Positions 44,085 through 56,340 of a stretch of 64,000 bases of DNA are shown in pieces. The first letter of the stretch is position 1. Each line of letters opens with the position of its first letter. The DNA is from Camellia lanceoleosa. Taxonomy: Eukaryota; Streptophyta; Magnoliopsida; Ericales; Theaceae. The stretch lies in NCBI GenBank assembly GCA_025200525.1, contig CM045762.1:105054682-105118681 (forward strand), given 5' to 3'. Below the pieces are notes generated by a model, which made no database searches, had not been told where the DNA came from, and saw only the letters and a list, made by a program, of their open reading frames with translations. The translations under genes were made by a program, and so were the position numbers.

Positions 44085-46525
44085 TGTAGACATTCCATTT
44101 TGATCGGCCCTTAGACTTGGGCATTTTCTTTTGATTATCCTATGATGAAAATAAAAATGTGTTTCTCACAAAATTTTCAGTAAGAAAAATAGAATTTGAG
44201 ATTTCTTCTCAACCTTAAGCCTGTTTTGGCCAAGTGTTTAAGTACTGCTCAAAACTCTCTTTCAAAATTTTCTTTCCAAGACTTTGTTCCGAGTATTGTC
44301 AGAGTGTTCGAGGCTCATTTTTAAACCTTGAAATAAAAATGTTTTCTTAAAATTGAGTAAAGAACAAGTGGAAATAAGAGGAAATGATGATAATTTTGTC
44401 AAAAAATCATGTTTCGTATAAAATAGTCAGCCAAGGCCAATATTTTGGCTTCTAGCCAATTAATTGGCCAAATTACCAATTTTTAGCCGGGTCGGCTCAA
44501 TTAATTTGCTCAGAACAAGATAGTTTCGGCAAAAATCTTGTTTAATGCGTGGGACATGCCACCTTAGATATTTCTGATATATTTTGAATATACATTGTGT
44601 ATCCACTTACCCTCCATTATCAAAAGAGCTTGCCTCTTCAAAAAAGGCATAGCTAAAGTAAGGGTCAAGTGTTTTATCCTTGTCACCTCATGATCCTTGT
44701 CTTCCACTTTATCTCCCACCATCTTCTCCATTAAGTCTTCAACCATTGTCTATAAGGAAGATCAAATTGTTTTAGAGAGGGAGAAAGATGAGGAATAGGA
44801 GGAAAAAGTCTTGCTTGAATTGAGAGTTAATCAAAATTGACCTATAAACTCACATTTTCCATATACACTGTTATATCATCTTCTATATATCAAAACCATC
44901 TAGGAAATTCCATTATAGCCAAATTCTAGAGTTTTGATCTAAGAGAGAGTGATTGTTGTTGAAAGAGAGAAAATCAAGGAGTTAATCAATTTCCCCCCAC
45001 ACATTGTTAAACAATCCAAAACACCATTTTAGCTAAAATTTCAAGTTTTTGAATTGAGGATTGAAAATATAATTCACAACTTTGAGATGTTTGGAAATCA
45101 AGAAGTTCATCATTTCTTTAGAAGGTGAATTTTCAATCTTGTTCATTTTCTTGTATTTTCTTTCTTATATTAATTTTTTTTGCTTTGATTTCATATTATA
45201 AATCTATTGTACTCTAACCGAAGTGGTTAGTTGAGCCACCTATATATTCTTCGCTTGTTCTTTTTTTCGATATTGCAATAAAATAGATTTTGGTTGGCTC
45301 ATATCTTGGGTCGGCCGGCTAGTTAGCTAACTCTTTTGGCTAGTCGTTACCAACTTCTTCTAGGACAGTAATGGCAATCTTTCGACAATGAGCGTAACAA
45401 TTTCCGATGGTTTTCAAGGCACATGAAGCTTTTGTTTTTGTTTTCATTAGAAAGTTGTGAAGTTTTATTATGTTGTAATATTCTCTCTCTCTCTCTCTCT
45501 CTCATTTGGTTTGTAATTATTCAAATGTTGTAATAATTTTCTACCCGCTTTCTTTTCTATCCTGCTCTTTTACTTGTTTTTCTTATTTGTAAATATGCAT
45601 CATATTTTACTTTTATCATGTTCATACTTTGTATCCATGATTCATGCATCTTAATTCGCCAAATTTGCATTTATAGATTTAATCAATTTTATGTGATTAT
45701 GTACACTACCTCATGTTTTTGAGATGATTCACATGTCATATATTAAAAGTCTAATCTTTTAATTGCATCTTATGAGTGAATTGCATTAGGATTTTGTATA
45801 TAAATCATGCATGTTTTACTAACTTTGTTTTGTAGCGATTCCTAAGACATCAAGAAATATATAAGTTTTATGTTTTAACATCTTGTTTGTGTGTGTTTTT
45901 CTTACTATGTTTAGTATCTCACCATGTGACTATTTGCTTATTTGATATATCTCTATGAATGCTAATGAATGGAGGTTGTCTTGTTTAATTTGAAATAATA
46001 TCGATTTTTGTGTTTGTTAACTCAATTTCTTTGAGTTGTATATCTTCAAACTCTTTCAAAAATACATGAAATCAAATTGTTCCAAATGAATGACATGGTC
46101 TATATTTGTATGATTCACATAGTAAATTTTAGGATTTATTAAATCAATCGTAATATGAATATAGAAAGTAAATAAAATTCATATCATAGTTTAGTAGAGA
46201 TTGATCTTTGATTAGGTGAGTGGGGTGCTCAATTAAGAACCTTCCCTCTCATATCTAAAGTTCGAATCGAGACATCTTTAGTTACTTTAACAAAGGGTAT
46301 TAGCACGAGTCATGAGTTTTTTAATTTCTCAAAATATTACGGGCACTCTAAGATCAAGTGACGCAATCCATTTTTGACAAATATATTGCAATAAAATAGA
46401 TTTTTATAAAAGTTGTCAAATCTAAACTCTCATCTATGTTTCATATAACACTCGTGAGACTAGATCAAAGAAATCGAGGGTCCGAATCGCTTAACGCGTT
46501 TAGGTACTCCCCGTGCAATGCGACA
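44085..46525 (+). mobile_element. Old solo LTR of the Ogre-like family, 5-bp target duplication
   Basis: Starts TGTAGACATTCCATTTTGAT, matching the starts of the LTRs at 15831 (minus strand) and about 50922. It ends GCGACA. Flanked by TTAAT on both sides (44080-44084 and 46526-46530). It shares with 54390-54480 the text ATGTGACTATTTGCTT...GAATG(CT)...GGATGGAG and with 8830-8900 (reverse) GGGTGCTCA...ACCTTCCC. At 2.44 kb it is shorter than its relatives. No internal region remains beside it, so it is best read as a solo LTR. A (TC)n run lies at 45482-45503. The ORF at 44564-44746 is not credible as a gene. Confidence 0.85.
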
Positions 46526-46586
46526 TTAATTTTATTAAATCTTATTGAAAATAAGTCCAAGTAAAATCTCACTAAAAATGATTTTT

Positions 46587-46790
46587 GTGACGATTTTTTG
46601 CATGTTTTAAAAATTGACAATTAGTGACTTTTTGTGACAATTTTTTAAATTGTTGTTGAAAGTTAAAAATTAATAACTTTTGTGACGATTTTTTAAACCG
46701 CTGCTAGAACTTATAATTAGTAACATTTTTGTGTCAAACTTTTCAAACTATCGCTAAAATAAACAATTAGTGACATTTTTAATAGTATTT
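46587..46790. repeat. 48-bp tandem repeat, about four units
   Basis: GTGACGATTTTTT-type starts at 46587, 46634, 46682 and 46731, spacing 47-49 bp. Each unit includes AATTAGT(G/A)AC and an inverted GTGAC-type segment. Such arrays resemble subterminal repeats of plant CACTA elements, but no CACTA end was found nearby. Confidence 0.8.
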
Positions 46791-48486
46791 GATGAAAACG
46801 CTATTAATTCTCATAAAACTTATTGGACAATAAGTTTACCTATTAGGACCTACAAGTAAATCTCCTTAAATTTATGTATTGAAGTGTTTCATATAAGAGA
46901 AAGATTACAGACACATCTCTCAAAGGGTGTATACAATATACAACTTATAACTATAAAAGAAAATGACATAACTTCATCCTTTCCGAAAGTTATAATTTTA
47001 AAAAAAAAAAAAAAGTGAGAACCAAATACAAAAAAGTCATAATCAAAATTTGAAAATAATATCATAATTAAAGAAGAAAATGAATCATAACTAAAAAATA
47101 ATAATATAACTAAAAATACATATAATATAAAATCAGATAGTAGAATTCCACTCCATAAAAATGAAGTTTTCAGAGATTTTTTCAAAAGCATATTATCTAT
47201 CGAACAATTTCAAGTAACTGATAACAAAGTAGTAATGTGAAAAAAATATGCAAAGGACTCTCAACACAATAATTCTACCAAAGGCATTTTATTATAGGAA
47301 TAACTCAAGTATTTACTTTTTAAATTTAATGACATGATAATTTATTATAATATTTAAAATAGGCTTTACATGTCCTAAAGGAGTACCTATCACGTACTAT
47401 TGGTTAATTTTGAAAATGGATTACTAGCTCGGTATTAGAGGAGAGGAGAGGAGAGCGCGAAATGTCCTCTATTAACCCGACACTTTAATTTTTTTAATAG
47501 TTAAAAAAATAAAAAATGATGTATTTAGTAATTGTTAAAAAATATTATATTCTTGAATATTTTCAAGCTTGTTTTCTTGTGAAAATTTATCATATTTTAG
47601 AAGCCTTCTAAAGACATTATGGAATTTCTTTTTACAAATTTGTTCAAAAATATGCTTTCTTTTTAATAGGATTTTAATTTTTTGGAAAATTTCACATCAG
47701 TTAACATTTAGAAAAATATTTTCAAAATAGGCTCCGTTTGTTCCTTCGTAAAATATTTTTTATTTTTCATTGTTTAATTGGCCAAAAAGTAAACCAACAA
47801 ATTGAAGGAAATTGACTTCCTGTTTGATTTCCGTTAGTTAATTTATCATCGATGCTTTTGTCAATAATATGCTATGGTTCAAACAATCTGAGTTGATAGG
47901 CATGTAATGAATAATCAATTAAAAAATTATTTGCACAGTGAGCCTTGTAATGATTTTGTATTTTCACCTTTTGTTGAATTTTTATTAGGTTCATTACCAA
48001 ACATTAGAAAAAGATTACTGATTTTTTTTACAAGTAAAAATTTTGCATGAAAAATATTTTACATCAAAATAAAGGAATTTAAGTGAAAATCTTTATAAAC
48101 ATTAAAAAAGTAAAATCATAATTTTTTTTTAATAAATTTGTAATTGATTTTTGAGATTCCCACCACATGTAAATTTTCCTAATTTTTTTTTCAGTTAAAA
48201 CTTGATTATTTAAGAGATCACAAACAAGTCCATGTATTATGATAATTTTTAAATATTTAATTAACCATAAAAATAAATATTATAAGTAATTTCATTTTTC
48301 TAATCATTCCCTCAAGAGTTTGTGGCTCAATTTAGAAAGTTGGCTATTTTAGTAAGTTATTTTAATTTTGACTATTTTAATAAGTTAAAATAGTTTTGTT
48401 TGAGAAAATGTTAGATTTTTTTATAGTTGGATATGATGTTTATAAGAAAAGAAATAAAATGATTAATGAGAGGGGAGTTCTTAATT
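46791..48486. other. AT-rich stretch, no gene
   Basis: No supported gene. There is a purine run GAGGAGAGGAGAGGAGAG at 47437-47454. The text GGCTCCGTTTGTTCC at 47731 looks like the end of a TIR element, but no partner end is seen. Confidence 0.5.
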
Positions 48487-49163
48487 TGACATTGGGTCAA
48501 GGTAAGTTGGGCCTGCCAAGGTCAGCGGAAATTATGTGTATGTCGGGCCAAGACCTTCCGGCCAAGTAGGAGTAACCTCGAACGTTAGCTCGATGGATAT
48601 GCTCCTCACCGAAGTTAGACAAGTTTAGTCCTCAACATTGGATCAACCAAGCAAGAGCTCTCATGACTAAGAAGCTTGGTCGAGCCAGATGCGTAATTAT
48701 CATGGAAACCAGATAAAAGCTCGATCGAAAAGTGGTGGTACGACGCGTGCTGGTGAGCTCGGGAAGTATTACGCTGCACCACGGATCGCAAGAAGGAGAC
48801 TCTTGTCCGCACACATCCATACCATTTGGCGCTTATTAGGTGGTGTTTACGTATTAGCGCCAACACATGGGGAAACATAAGAGGAGCAGTCCACGCTGGC
48901 CCATAGGGAATTGTGTAGAAGTGCCAGAAAACTATATAAACAATGCTGCGCCCCCATACTCAGGTCTGGAACATCCTCTAATCAGAACTCATCTACCACT
49001 ATCTCTCTTTTCTCTCCATCTCTCGCACGAAAGTGTGCTAACTTGATCGCAGAGGAGTTTTCCAGAGCACACCGCCATTACTATCATTGTGTTCTCGTTG
49101 ATCAAGTAAAGTGCAACTTAGACACAAGGAGTAGATAACGCTGGATATTAGGCTCCGCATAAT

Positions 49164-49180
49164 TGGCACCGCTTACGGGA
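49164..49180 (+). other. Worn primer binding site
   Basis: TGGCACCGCTTACGGGA. It matches the TGGCGCCGTCTGTGGGA type if two CpG-type changes and one or two others are allowed. It lies four bases after the presumed LTR end. Confidence 0.7.
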
Positions 49181-49320
49181 ACTTGACAAACAAAACCTTG
49201 TCGCCCAAGTTTTTCCGATCAACTTCCACGGAGAATAACGACAACGCTCCACCGCCTACCATCGATGGCGCATTTCTCGAATCCGCTTAGAGAAGAGATG
49301 GTCTTCCCACCATCCCTACC

Positions 49321-50917
49321 ATGACTAGTCTCGAGACCTTCCTAGAGGGCTCAGAGATGTACAAGACAAGCACGCAAAGAGAGCACCGACCACTCGCAGA
49401 GTCCCGGCAGCAGGTGAAAGAATCGCACGCCAAATACTCGAGCATAGGTCGAGATCAAGACACCGCCATTCAAGCGATGACGGCGAGAGATGGAGGTGCC
49501 AAGTGGCAGTCAAAGGGAAGGGTGTTGTTGAGTGAATAACCACAAAGAGTTTATCCATCCCCGCCGCTTCGCCGCTGTAACCAACGACGGCACCTCCTCT
49601 CCATCACCGGTTATGGGGTTGGTGACTATGACTTCCAAAGAGAATTCGCGCCGAGACAAAGAAGCATCGCCTTACAACCTTCGACGACATCGAGATATTC
49701 CTACTTCGCCCATTCGGAGGACTCAAGGATGTCTTGGAGGAAAGCACGCAGGTAGAGACGTTAGGGTGTCATGGCCGCTTATCCCATGGAGGTCGCGCCA
49801 GTGAAGAAGTTGTAATGTCGCCACCATACCCAACTGTACATGTCCATTTGGACAGAGACTTGGCAAGGCTGAGCACCACCCCATTTTCTCTCGAGATAAA
49901 GACCACACCACTCCCTGTGGGCTTTTATCAACCCAAGTTTACACTTTACGATGGAAAAATAGACCCATACATGTACGTGAGCCACTTCTGGCAAGTTATG
50001 GCTGGATACAGGCGTAACAACGCACTTATGTGCCATATTTTCCCATCAAGTTTGGGTGAGTTGGGCTTGAAATGGTTTGAGAGGATGCCGGAGGAAAGTT
50101 ACGAAAGGTGGTAGCAGTTGGCGGAAGCGTTTGTAACCCAATTCAAAACCAACACCAAAACGCTGAAGGAATTCGACCACCTTCTGAGTGTCAAAATGAA
50201 ACCATACGACTCCTGCAAAGCATATAACGCCAAGTATTGATAAACCTTCAACGAAATCGTTGATTGCCCAACCAACTTGGCAATCACCTAATACAAGCGT
50301 TGTCTCCCTGTCGAACATAAACTAAGGGACTCACTCACTATTAACCAACCAATAATTATGGAACTACTAATGCAACAAGATAAATGAGCACATCCGAGTG
50401 GAGGATGATGCTATCACCACCGCGAAGGCGTAATCCAAGGGGCAATGACAAGAGGGTAGCCGCAAGGTTCACGGTCGGACATGAGGCAAACCGCCCGAGT
50501 AACCACGATAGAGGTCGACCGAGGTCATCGCGAATCGGATAAGAGTCGCCACAATGACCGAGCTGACTATTGCCGCGATGCCGCAGAAGATGCAAAGAGA
50601 AAGATGAATGCCCGAATAGGCATCATAACAGTTTTCAAAATCCCGATCTACCACATCCTTAGCGAAATCCGCGACGAGCCGCATATCCGCTTCTCGCTGT
50701 TGGGCAATGCACAAAGGGACTTCAATCCGCAAATTGATGTACCTTTCATGGCGAAAGCAAGGGCATCGATCGAGGGTCGCCAACAAACAATATTTGAAGG
50801 AGTTGGTCACGCCATTTGACAGGCATCAAGGTCGCCACACGCTCCGGAACCAATGGTTTGGTCGCCCAGAAGCACCCTTCTAAGGCGTGATCAATGTGAT
50901 CCATGGTATCATCGAGC
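49321..50917 (+). pseudogene. Gag of truncated Tat-like element
   Basis: 49321-49539: possible N-terminal part (MTSLETFLEGSEMYKTSTQR; polar, helical). 49734-50114: capsid domain with KFTLYDGKIDPYMYVSHFWQ, MCHIFPSSLGELGLKWFERM, ending at a TAG in ERW-stop-QLAEAFV. The frame continues to about 50400 through KTLKEFDHLLSVKMKPYDSC and FNEIVDCPTNLAIT, with two more stops. Near 50860-50917, GVINVIHGIIEPPETP resembles the INVI-G motif after the zinc knuckle of Tat Gags. Alignable by eye to 41399-41890 (CPTNLAI; YKR.LPV). Confidence 0.82.
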
Positions 50918-50921
50918 CACC

Positions 50922-53900
50922 AGAGACACCCCATTTTGATCGACCCTAAGACTCAGACGCCATCGCTTGTGCACGCGATGATTGCAGATGTTTGCCCTAG
51001 TTTTGAGTACTCAAAGGTCTCAATCGAGCCTTTGTCTTTAAGCTTAAACCCTCTTGGTTTTGGCCTTGTTTTAGGCCAAACCTGGTGCCTCTTCGTCAAG
51101 GAGAGTGGGGCCTTGCCACCACTTTTGGCAATTGCTACCACTTTTTCTCCTTGCCATTTAGTTGAGTGGTAGTCAAATAGTTGAAGGGCCACGACCACTT
51201 AACCGGGTGGCAAACAACTTTCTCCATTTTAGATATTTTTGGATCTTTTGAGCCAATTTATGGCTCATCGAACTCATCCTCCATACACGTATGAAGGGAT
51301 TGAGCAAGCTTTTTGGCTTGCATTGTCTGATAAGGGGGCTTCTCCCATATTTTTAGGGTTCGATTTTCAGAGCTAAAAATCTCTCTCTCTAGAATTCTCT
51401 CTCTATATATATATATTGTGCTATATTGCTTTAAAGTGTGTTTCTTCACACATTTGCACTAAGACACCTAGTCAAACACCTTCACCTTAGTGTTGAGGAT
51501 CTTGGAGGTCTTATTTGAGCTCCTTGGAGTGGTTTGGCTTGGTTTTGGCCTTGCTTGTCAAGTTTTTCGTGCTAAAGGTAAGAAACTACCTCTTTTAAGC
51601 TTTGTTCTAGTTCATTGTTTTGCCACCTTTGCATGATGTTTTGAGGCTGATTTTTAACCTCTTAAAAACTTTGATTTTAAGGCTTGAAAATGTTGATTTG
51701 AGTCTTGTGTGGTTATAAGGGTGTTTCAATTTTTTGCTCTTGGCTTGTGCCTTTTGAGCCACCTTCCTTAGATTTTGTAATGCCTTTTTGCTTGGTTTTT
51801 CTACCACCAAACTCAAAGGAATTTCAGGTGGAAAGGTGGTCTTGAGGTCCAAAATGGGAGGGGTAGTCCCTCCTTTTGTCTTGATTGCATGTGTTGTTAG
51901 CCTATCAAGTGAGTATGTGTTTTCCTTTTCTTAAGCTGAGTTCAAGCATGTTTTTGTGACTTTTTGGGCCTTTTCTAACTTTGTTTTAGGGTGGTTTGGT
52001 TATTGCTTCCATGCTTCTTACACTTGTAGTGTAATCTTACTTATTAGCCTTGTATGCTTGATGCTTTAACCCACCATTCTAGCTTATTTTGGCTACACTC
52101 AAAGATGTTTTTACTCATGTTTTAGCATGCTTAAACTCTATTTGAAGTGGTCTTGGCCCTTTGAGGCTTGCTTTGTATAGCTATAGTGTAAAGGCCTTTG
52201 ACTAGCTTTGAGTTTCAAAGTCTCTAGCATGCTTTGTATGTGATGATTGCATGCCTTAGCCTCAGCTCACATGATTTCAGGTATATAGCATAGTCACACT
52301 CTCACATATTCCACTCTTCATAGCTTTTATGAGTTGTGCCTTATGCCTTGTTTATGAGCCAATACATGAACATCATTTTCTTACTTTTGGTGCTACCATC
52401 TCAAAGACATTTTTGGCCACGCTTTTGCCATGTTTTTAGGTCTTTTCATAGCTAGTTTGGTTGATTGAGCTTGATAATGCATGCTTCTAGTGTAATACAC
52501 TTCACTAACTTTGATGCTCTAGGCCTCTAGCATGCTTTGTTTGAGTTATTTCTATGATATGGCATCATTTAGCATGTAATTTCAGAGCTTATACCATTGT
52601 CATACTCTTGCATGTGCAACTCTTTCATAGCTTCTAAGAGTTAAGCCTTATGCCTTGCTTGTTGGCCAATTGGTATGCATGATTTTCTTGCCCTGTAAAC
52701 TTCAATCTCAGGATGATTTGGCCACTGTTTTGGCATGCATGAGGTTTGTTTAGGGCTGGTTTAGTCCATTGAGTATTGTATTGCATGGTTCTAGTGTTGT
52801 GTCCTTCACTAGCTCCAATGCTTAAGTCCCTTAACATGTTATGCTTATATTGCTTGCATGCTTTAAGGTCTTAGCATGCTATCTCAAAGATTGAACATCT
52901 CGCAACCTCTCCCATTTCTTCGCTTTTCAATTTGATTTGAGGGTTGTTTGACCTAAGCTTGTGTTTAAGCATGAAGTAGGATTTGTGCCCAAATGGCTTT
53001 AACCTTCTTTGAGGGTTCCTCCTAGTCAAAGGACATAATCCCTCTCATGTCCTAAACCATTCTTTTGGTTGACCTCCTCTCCTTAGAGGACTTGCATTAT
53101 TGGACTTAACCAATCAAAGAATGGATTGGTAATGTAAAATGTGTAAACAAGAATTGAGCCAAGTAAAACATGCCAAGATAACATATGTGTGTAGCATTGC
53201 ATGTGTTTGGATCGGACGTTAATCCAAACACAAGAAATATAGGACGTTTCATACTTGAAGTGATGAAATGTGTCATGTTTCTTGGTCGCTAACACCCTTG
53301 ATCAGGCATGATAGGATGGAAGCTCTTTGTGTGTTATGTGTGTATTCACTAAGCTTGCATAAGTTTCGGTTTTGCCATCATGCATCGAGATGCTCGATTG
53401 GTGGCTCGAGAACCAAGTACTACACTCCTTTGAGCTTGAGACATGATGAGGAGGGTGGTAGTACTTACATTGTCTTGCAAACACATTACTGTGCCTTTAT
53501 TGTTCTCTATTCTAGCAAAACCAAGCTTGCGTAAAAACTAGCCGACCACCAGCTTAACTAGCCGACTTAATTTTAGTGGTCAGAAACTTTTTTCTCGGTC
53601 AACAAATTTCACCAAAGATATCTTCACGCTTTAAAGTAAAAGCATTCGAGGTTGGCACAATTTTAGAGACCAAGGCAAGTGCAAACAGAGGCAATTGACA
53701 AAGATAGTGATGGATTTCGAGAACGCCAACCGAGCATGCATCTTCAATCTCTTGAACCGAGCTAAGGCGCTTGATTTGTAATTAGCTTTCCTTGTTAGTT
53801 AGCTTAAATTTGTAGTTTAATTAATTAGTTTGTCAATTAATTAAGTGTTGTAATAATTAGTAAGTAGTTTACTAGTTATTCATTTTGTTATGTAATAATT

Positions 53901-54570
53901 AATCTAATTAGCTTAATTGGATTGGTTAGTTAGCTTAGCTTAGATTAGCTTAGCTAATTCATTCTACCTCCGCCAAGAGGGCAAATGTTGTAATAAGGGT
54001 GCATGTGTGTGTGCATGTCTTCCAACCCCACTTCTTTCTCCCTTTTACTTAACCGCCTTCGGTGGTTTATTTTAGGGCATATTTCAAATTACATACCTTA
54101 TGCTTTGCATGTTTGCATTCATTCATTTGTCTTGCATGCACTGGCTCACGATCATACAAACCGCATTGTATTTCAATACTTATTTGAGTACATGTATCAA
54201 ATTGTTGCATTCATATGCCATCTTAGGTAGTCAACCTATTTAGTTGCTATATCGCATGTGTAGCATTAGGCATCTAGCATAGTTAGGAACATCCATTGTT
54301 TTTTAACTAGTTTTCTGTTTTGGCTCGGAGTATAAGAAGTGTTTATGCTTTAGCATATTGCATGAGTGTGAGTGTTGTCATAATAGCATGTTTGCTATGA
54401 GACTATTTACTTAAGTGATAAACCCATGAATGCTTGTGGATGGAGACTTGATTTCCTAAATTGGGACAATTCATCAAAGTGTGAGTTTTAAGCCCACTTT
54501 GAAGTGGCACATCATGTTTTCAAGCCCACTTGAGGGTGGCAAACCGCATTTAGCCTAATAAATCCATAAC
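50922..54570 (+). repeat. Ogre-like LTR, plus strand, 3' end missing
   Basis: Starts GAGACACCCCATTTTGATCG after a damaged TGT, and contains ACTCAGACGCCATCG like the LTR starts at 13100 and 15810 (reverse). In the middle it has GGACGTTTCATACTTGAAGT, the counterpart of 13121-13151. Towards the end it has CCCACTTGAGGGTGGCAAAC, the counterpart of 9100-9170. About 500 bases of the LTR end are missing at 54570. It is inverted relative to 8557-15831. No genes inside. Confidence 0.82.
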
Positions 54571-54639
54571 CAATCAATAGACATACAGATGCTCATCGAT
54601 TCAATAATTCATCAAGACAATATTACTAAAACATTCTCT

Positions 54640-56340
54640 CTTTCATTAATTTTTAATGTAGTACAAAGATGAGATCACATGCATTAATGCATTTATTAAT
54701 CCTAAGTTATGAATCTATAACATGTGATGTATACATACATAATCGAAGAAAAAGAGAAGTTTTTGCCCTAATGACTACATATTTCCAAGACAATACTTAT
54801 TTCAAAAACAGTAGGCTAAGCCCAATACAAATAAAATGCCTGAGGCTTATACAAAAGATATTTACAATACAAAAATAAAATGAGCTTACAACTTTAGGAT
54901 CCTTCCATGCTAAGTTCTTGGCTAAGCATACCTTCATCACTTGAAAGTTGGTTTCCACATAGGATGAGCTAAAGTTCAGTAGAGATTAATTTAACATACA
55001 GTATGAGGCTTAACAATGTCATATGGTGAATGCACATGAATGCCATTTTTATAATCCAATTCATAAATTATCACTTTTTAAATTAGAAAATAGTGCAGTA
55101 GATATACAACATTGGGAATCTCTAGGTACGAGTCTGCCAGTAGGCTATACAAGCACTACCTAAGCCATTTCATCTAGATTAACCTAAGAATCAAAGACCT
55201 AATCGAGCTGGTTTCAACTTTACCAGGACACACAAAGCCAACATAAATAATAACCACAATCACACACATTAACTAGATTCACCAAGGTATTCACCATTTT
55301 TTTTTTTTTCAAAACAACACATTTCACTGTATAAAATATGAAACCAATGTTCAAATGTGAGATGCGAGAGTGAATTGTTTTCAATAACCTAGTTCTCATG
55401 CACTTGTTACAACAATCATCGTTATCCTACCGATAGCCAAAATGATATTTTATTCAAAAGATAGTTGAAGTAAACAGATAGAAAATTTCAAAAATTTACA
55501 TGTTCCAACTTCACTTTCCAACTCAACAAGGATCCAAACATTTTCATCATTCTCATTCTTACTCAAAACCAATAATTTCCAAGATTTTCAAAATATCTGC
55601 TTCTTTCAAGAACCCATCTCAAAGAGAGGTTTCCAAAATTTCAACCCTTCTCATCAACACACCCATAATCACAACCCTTCAAACAACCCATTCAAGAATC
55701 CTCTTTATAACTCATTTCAAACCCAAATCAAAAGCAATTCAAACACAAATATCTCAAATGCTACACTATTCAAGAAGCATATAACAAAAACTAATATCAT
55801 ACAAATAGGTTAAAGAAAAACATCTTTTTTCAGCATTTTATACGATAGATCGCTTGAGCAATCAAACACCACTCGAAAGGCCAAAACAGTAACACCGCCG
55901 AGAGACCAAACCATGGCTCCAAAGAAGAAACCAAATTCTAGAACCTTAATCCTATAGAGCAGATCGCCGAGCAAACTAACCATTGCTCAAGAAAAGAATG
56001 ACCCTTTCAAAATTTCAGACTTGAAAAGAGACCGCTATGAAGGAAAGATTGCTCGAAAGGAAGAACACCCAATTCCTAAGTTCAGATTGCAAACACATAC
56101 TGAGAAACGAAGACCGCTTTCGAGAGAAGAAATAATTGCTCGAGTGACCTCAATAACAAACAGATAGAAATTCCTTTGAAACACTAACTCTCAACTTGTT
56201 CAAAACAAAATCCAACAACTCCAAACAACCAATCCCAATCAACAACAAGAAAACAAGAAGTATAAACAACAAAAATAAGTACTGGATCTTGAATCAAAGA
56301 GCACAAAAGGGACGGGGTCTTAACCTGGGCCACTATACTA
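54640..56340 (-). repeat. Decayed Tekay/Del-like LTR
   Basis: The layout follows the LTR at 4543-6954: GAGCTAAAG(T/C)(T/C)CA text (about 54967), a GTAGGCTA segment (55139; compare 5409), then a patch with GATCGCTTGAGCAAT, GCCGAGAGACC, CATTGCTCAAG and GCTCGAGTGACC (55849-56147), which looks like the CGCTCGAGCG cluster with its CpGs decayed. The end near GGACGGGGTCTTAACCTGGG is less clear. Both edges are approximate, and no target duplication was found. Confidence 0.5.

Larger units (their letters stand above)
48487..50921 (+). mobile_element. Truncated Tat-like gypsy element (LTR, primer site, gag)
   Basis: An LTR-like block (about 48487-49159, ending CCGCA), a worn primer site and a gag with Tat-type capsid, all plus-strand. 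The element stops where a long Ogre-like LTR begins at about 50922; protease and RT are absent. The LTR left edge is an estimate. Gag is related to, but clearly different from, the gag at 41245-41890. Confidence 0.72.

Noticed and set aside
46889..47191. Hydrophobic 100-residue minus-strand ORF resembling membrane segments
   Set aside because: Phe/Leu/Ile-rich because of T-rich DNA; no start context, no family, no conservation evidence.
47731..48100. Possible TIR DNA transposon starting GGCTCCGTTTGTTCC
   Set aside because: No matching inverted end or target duplication could be found downstream.
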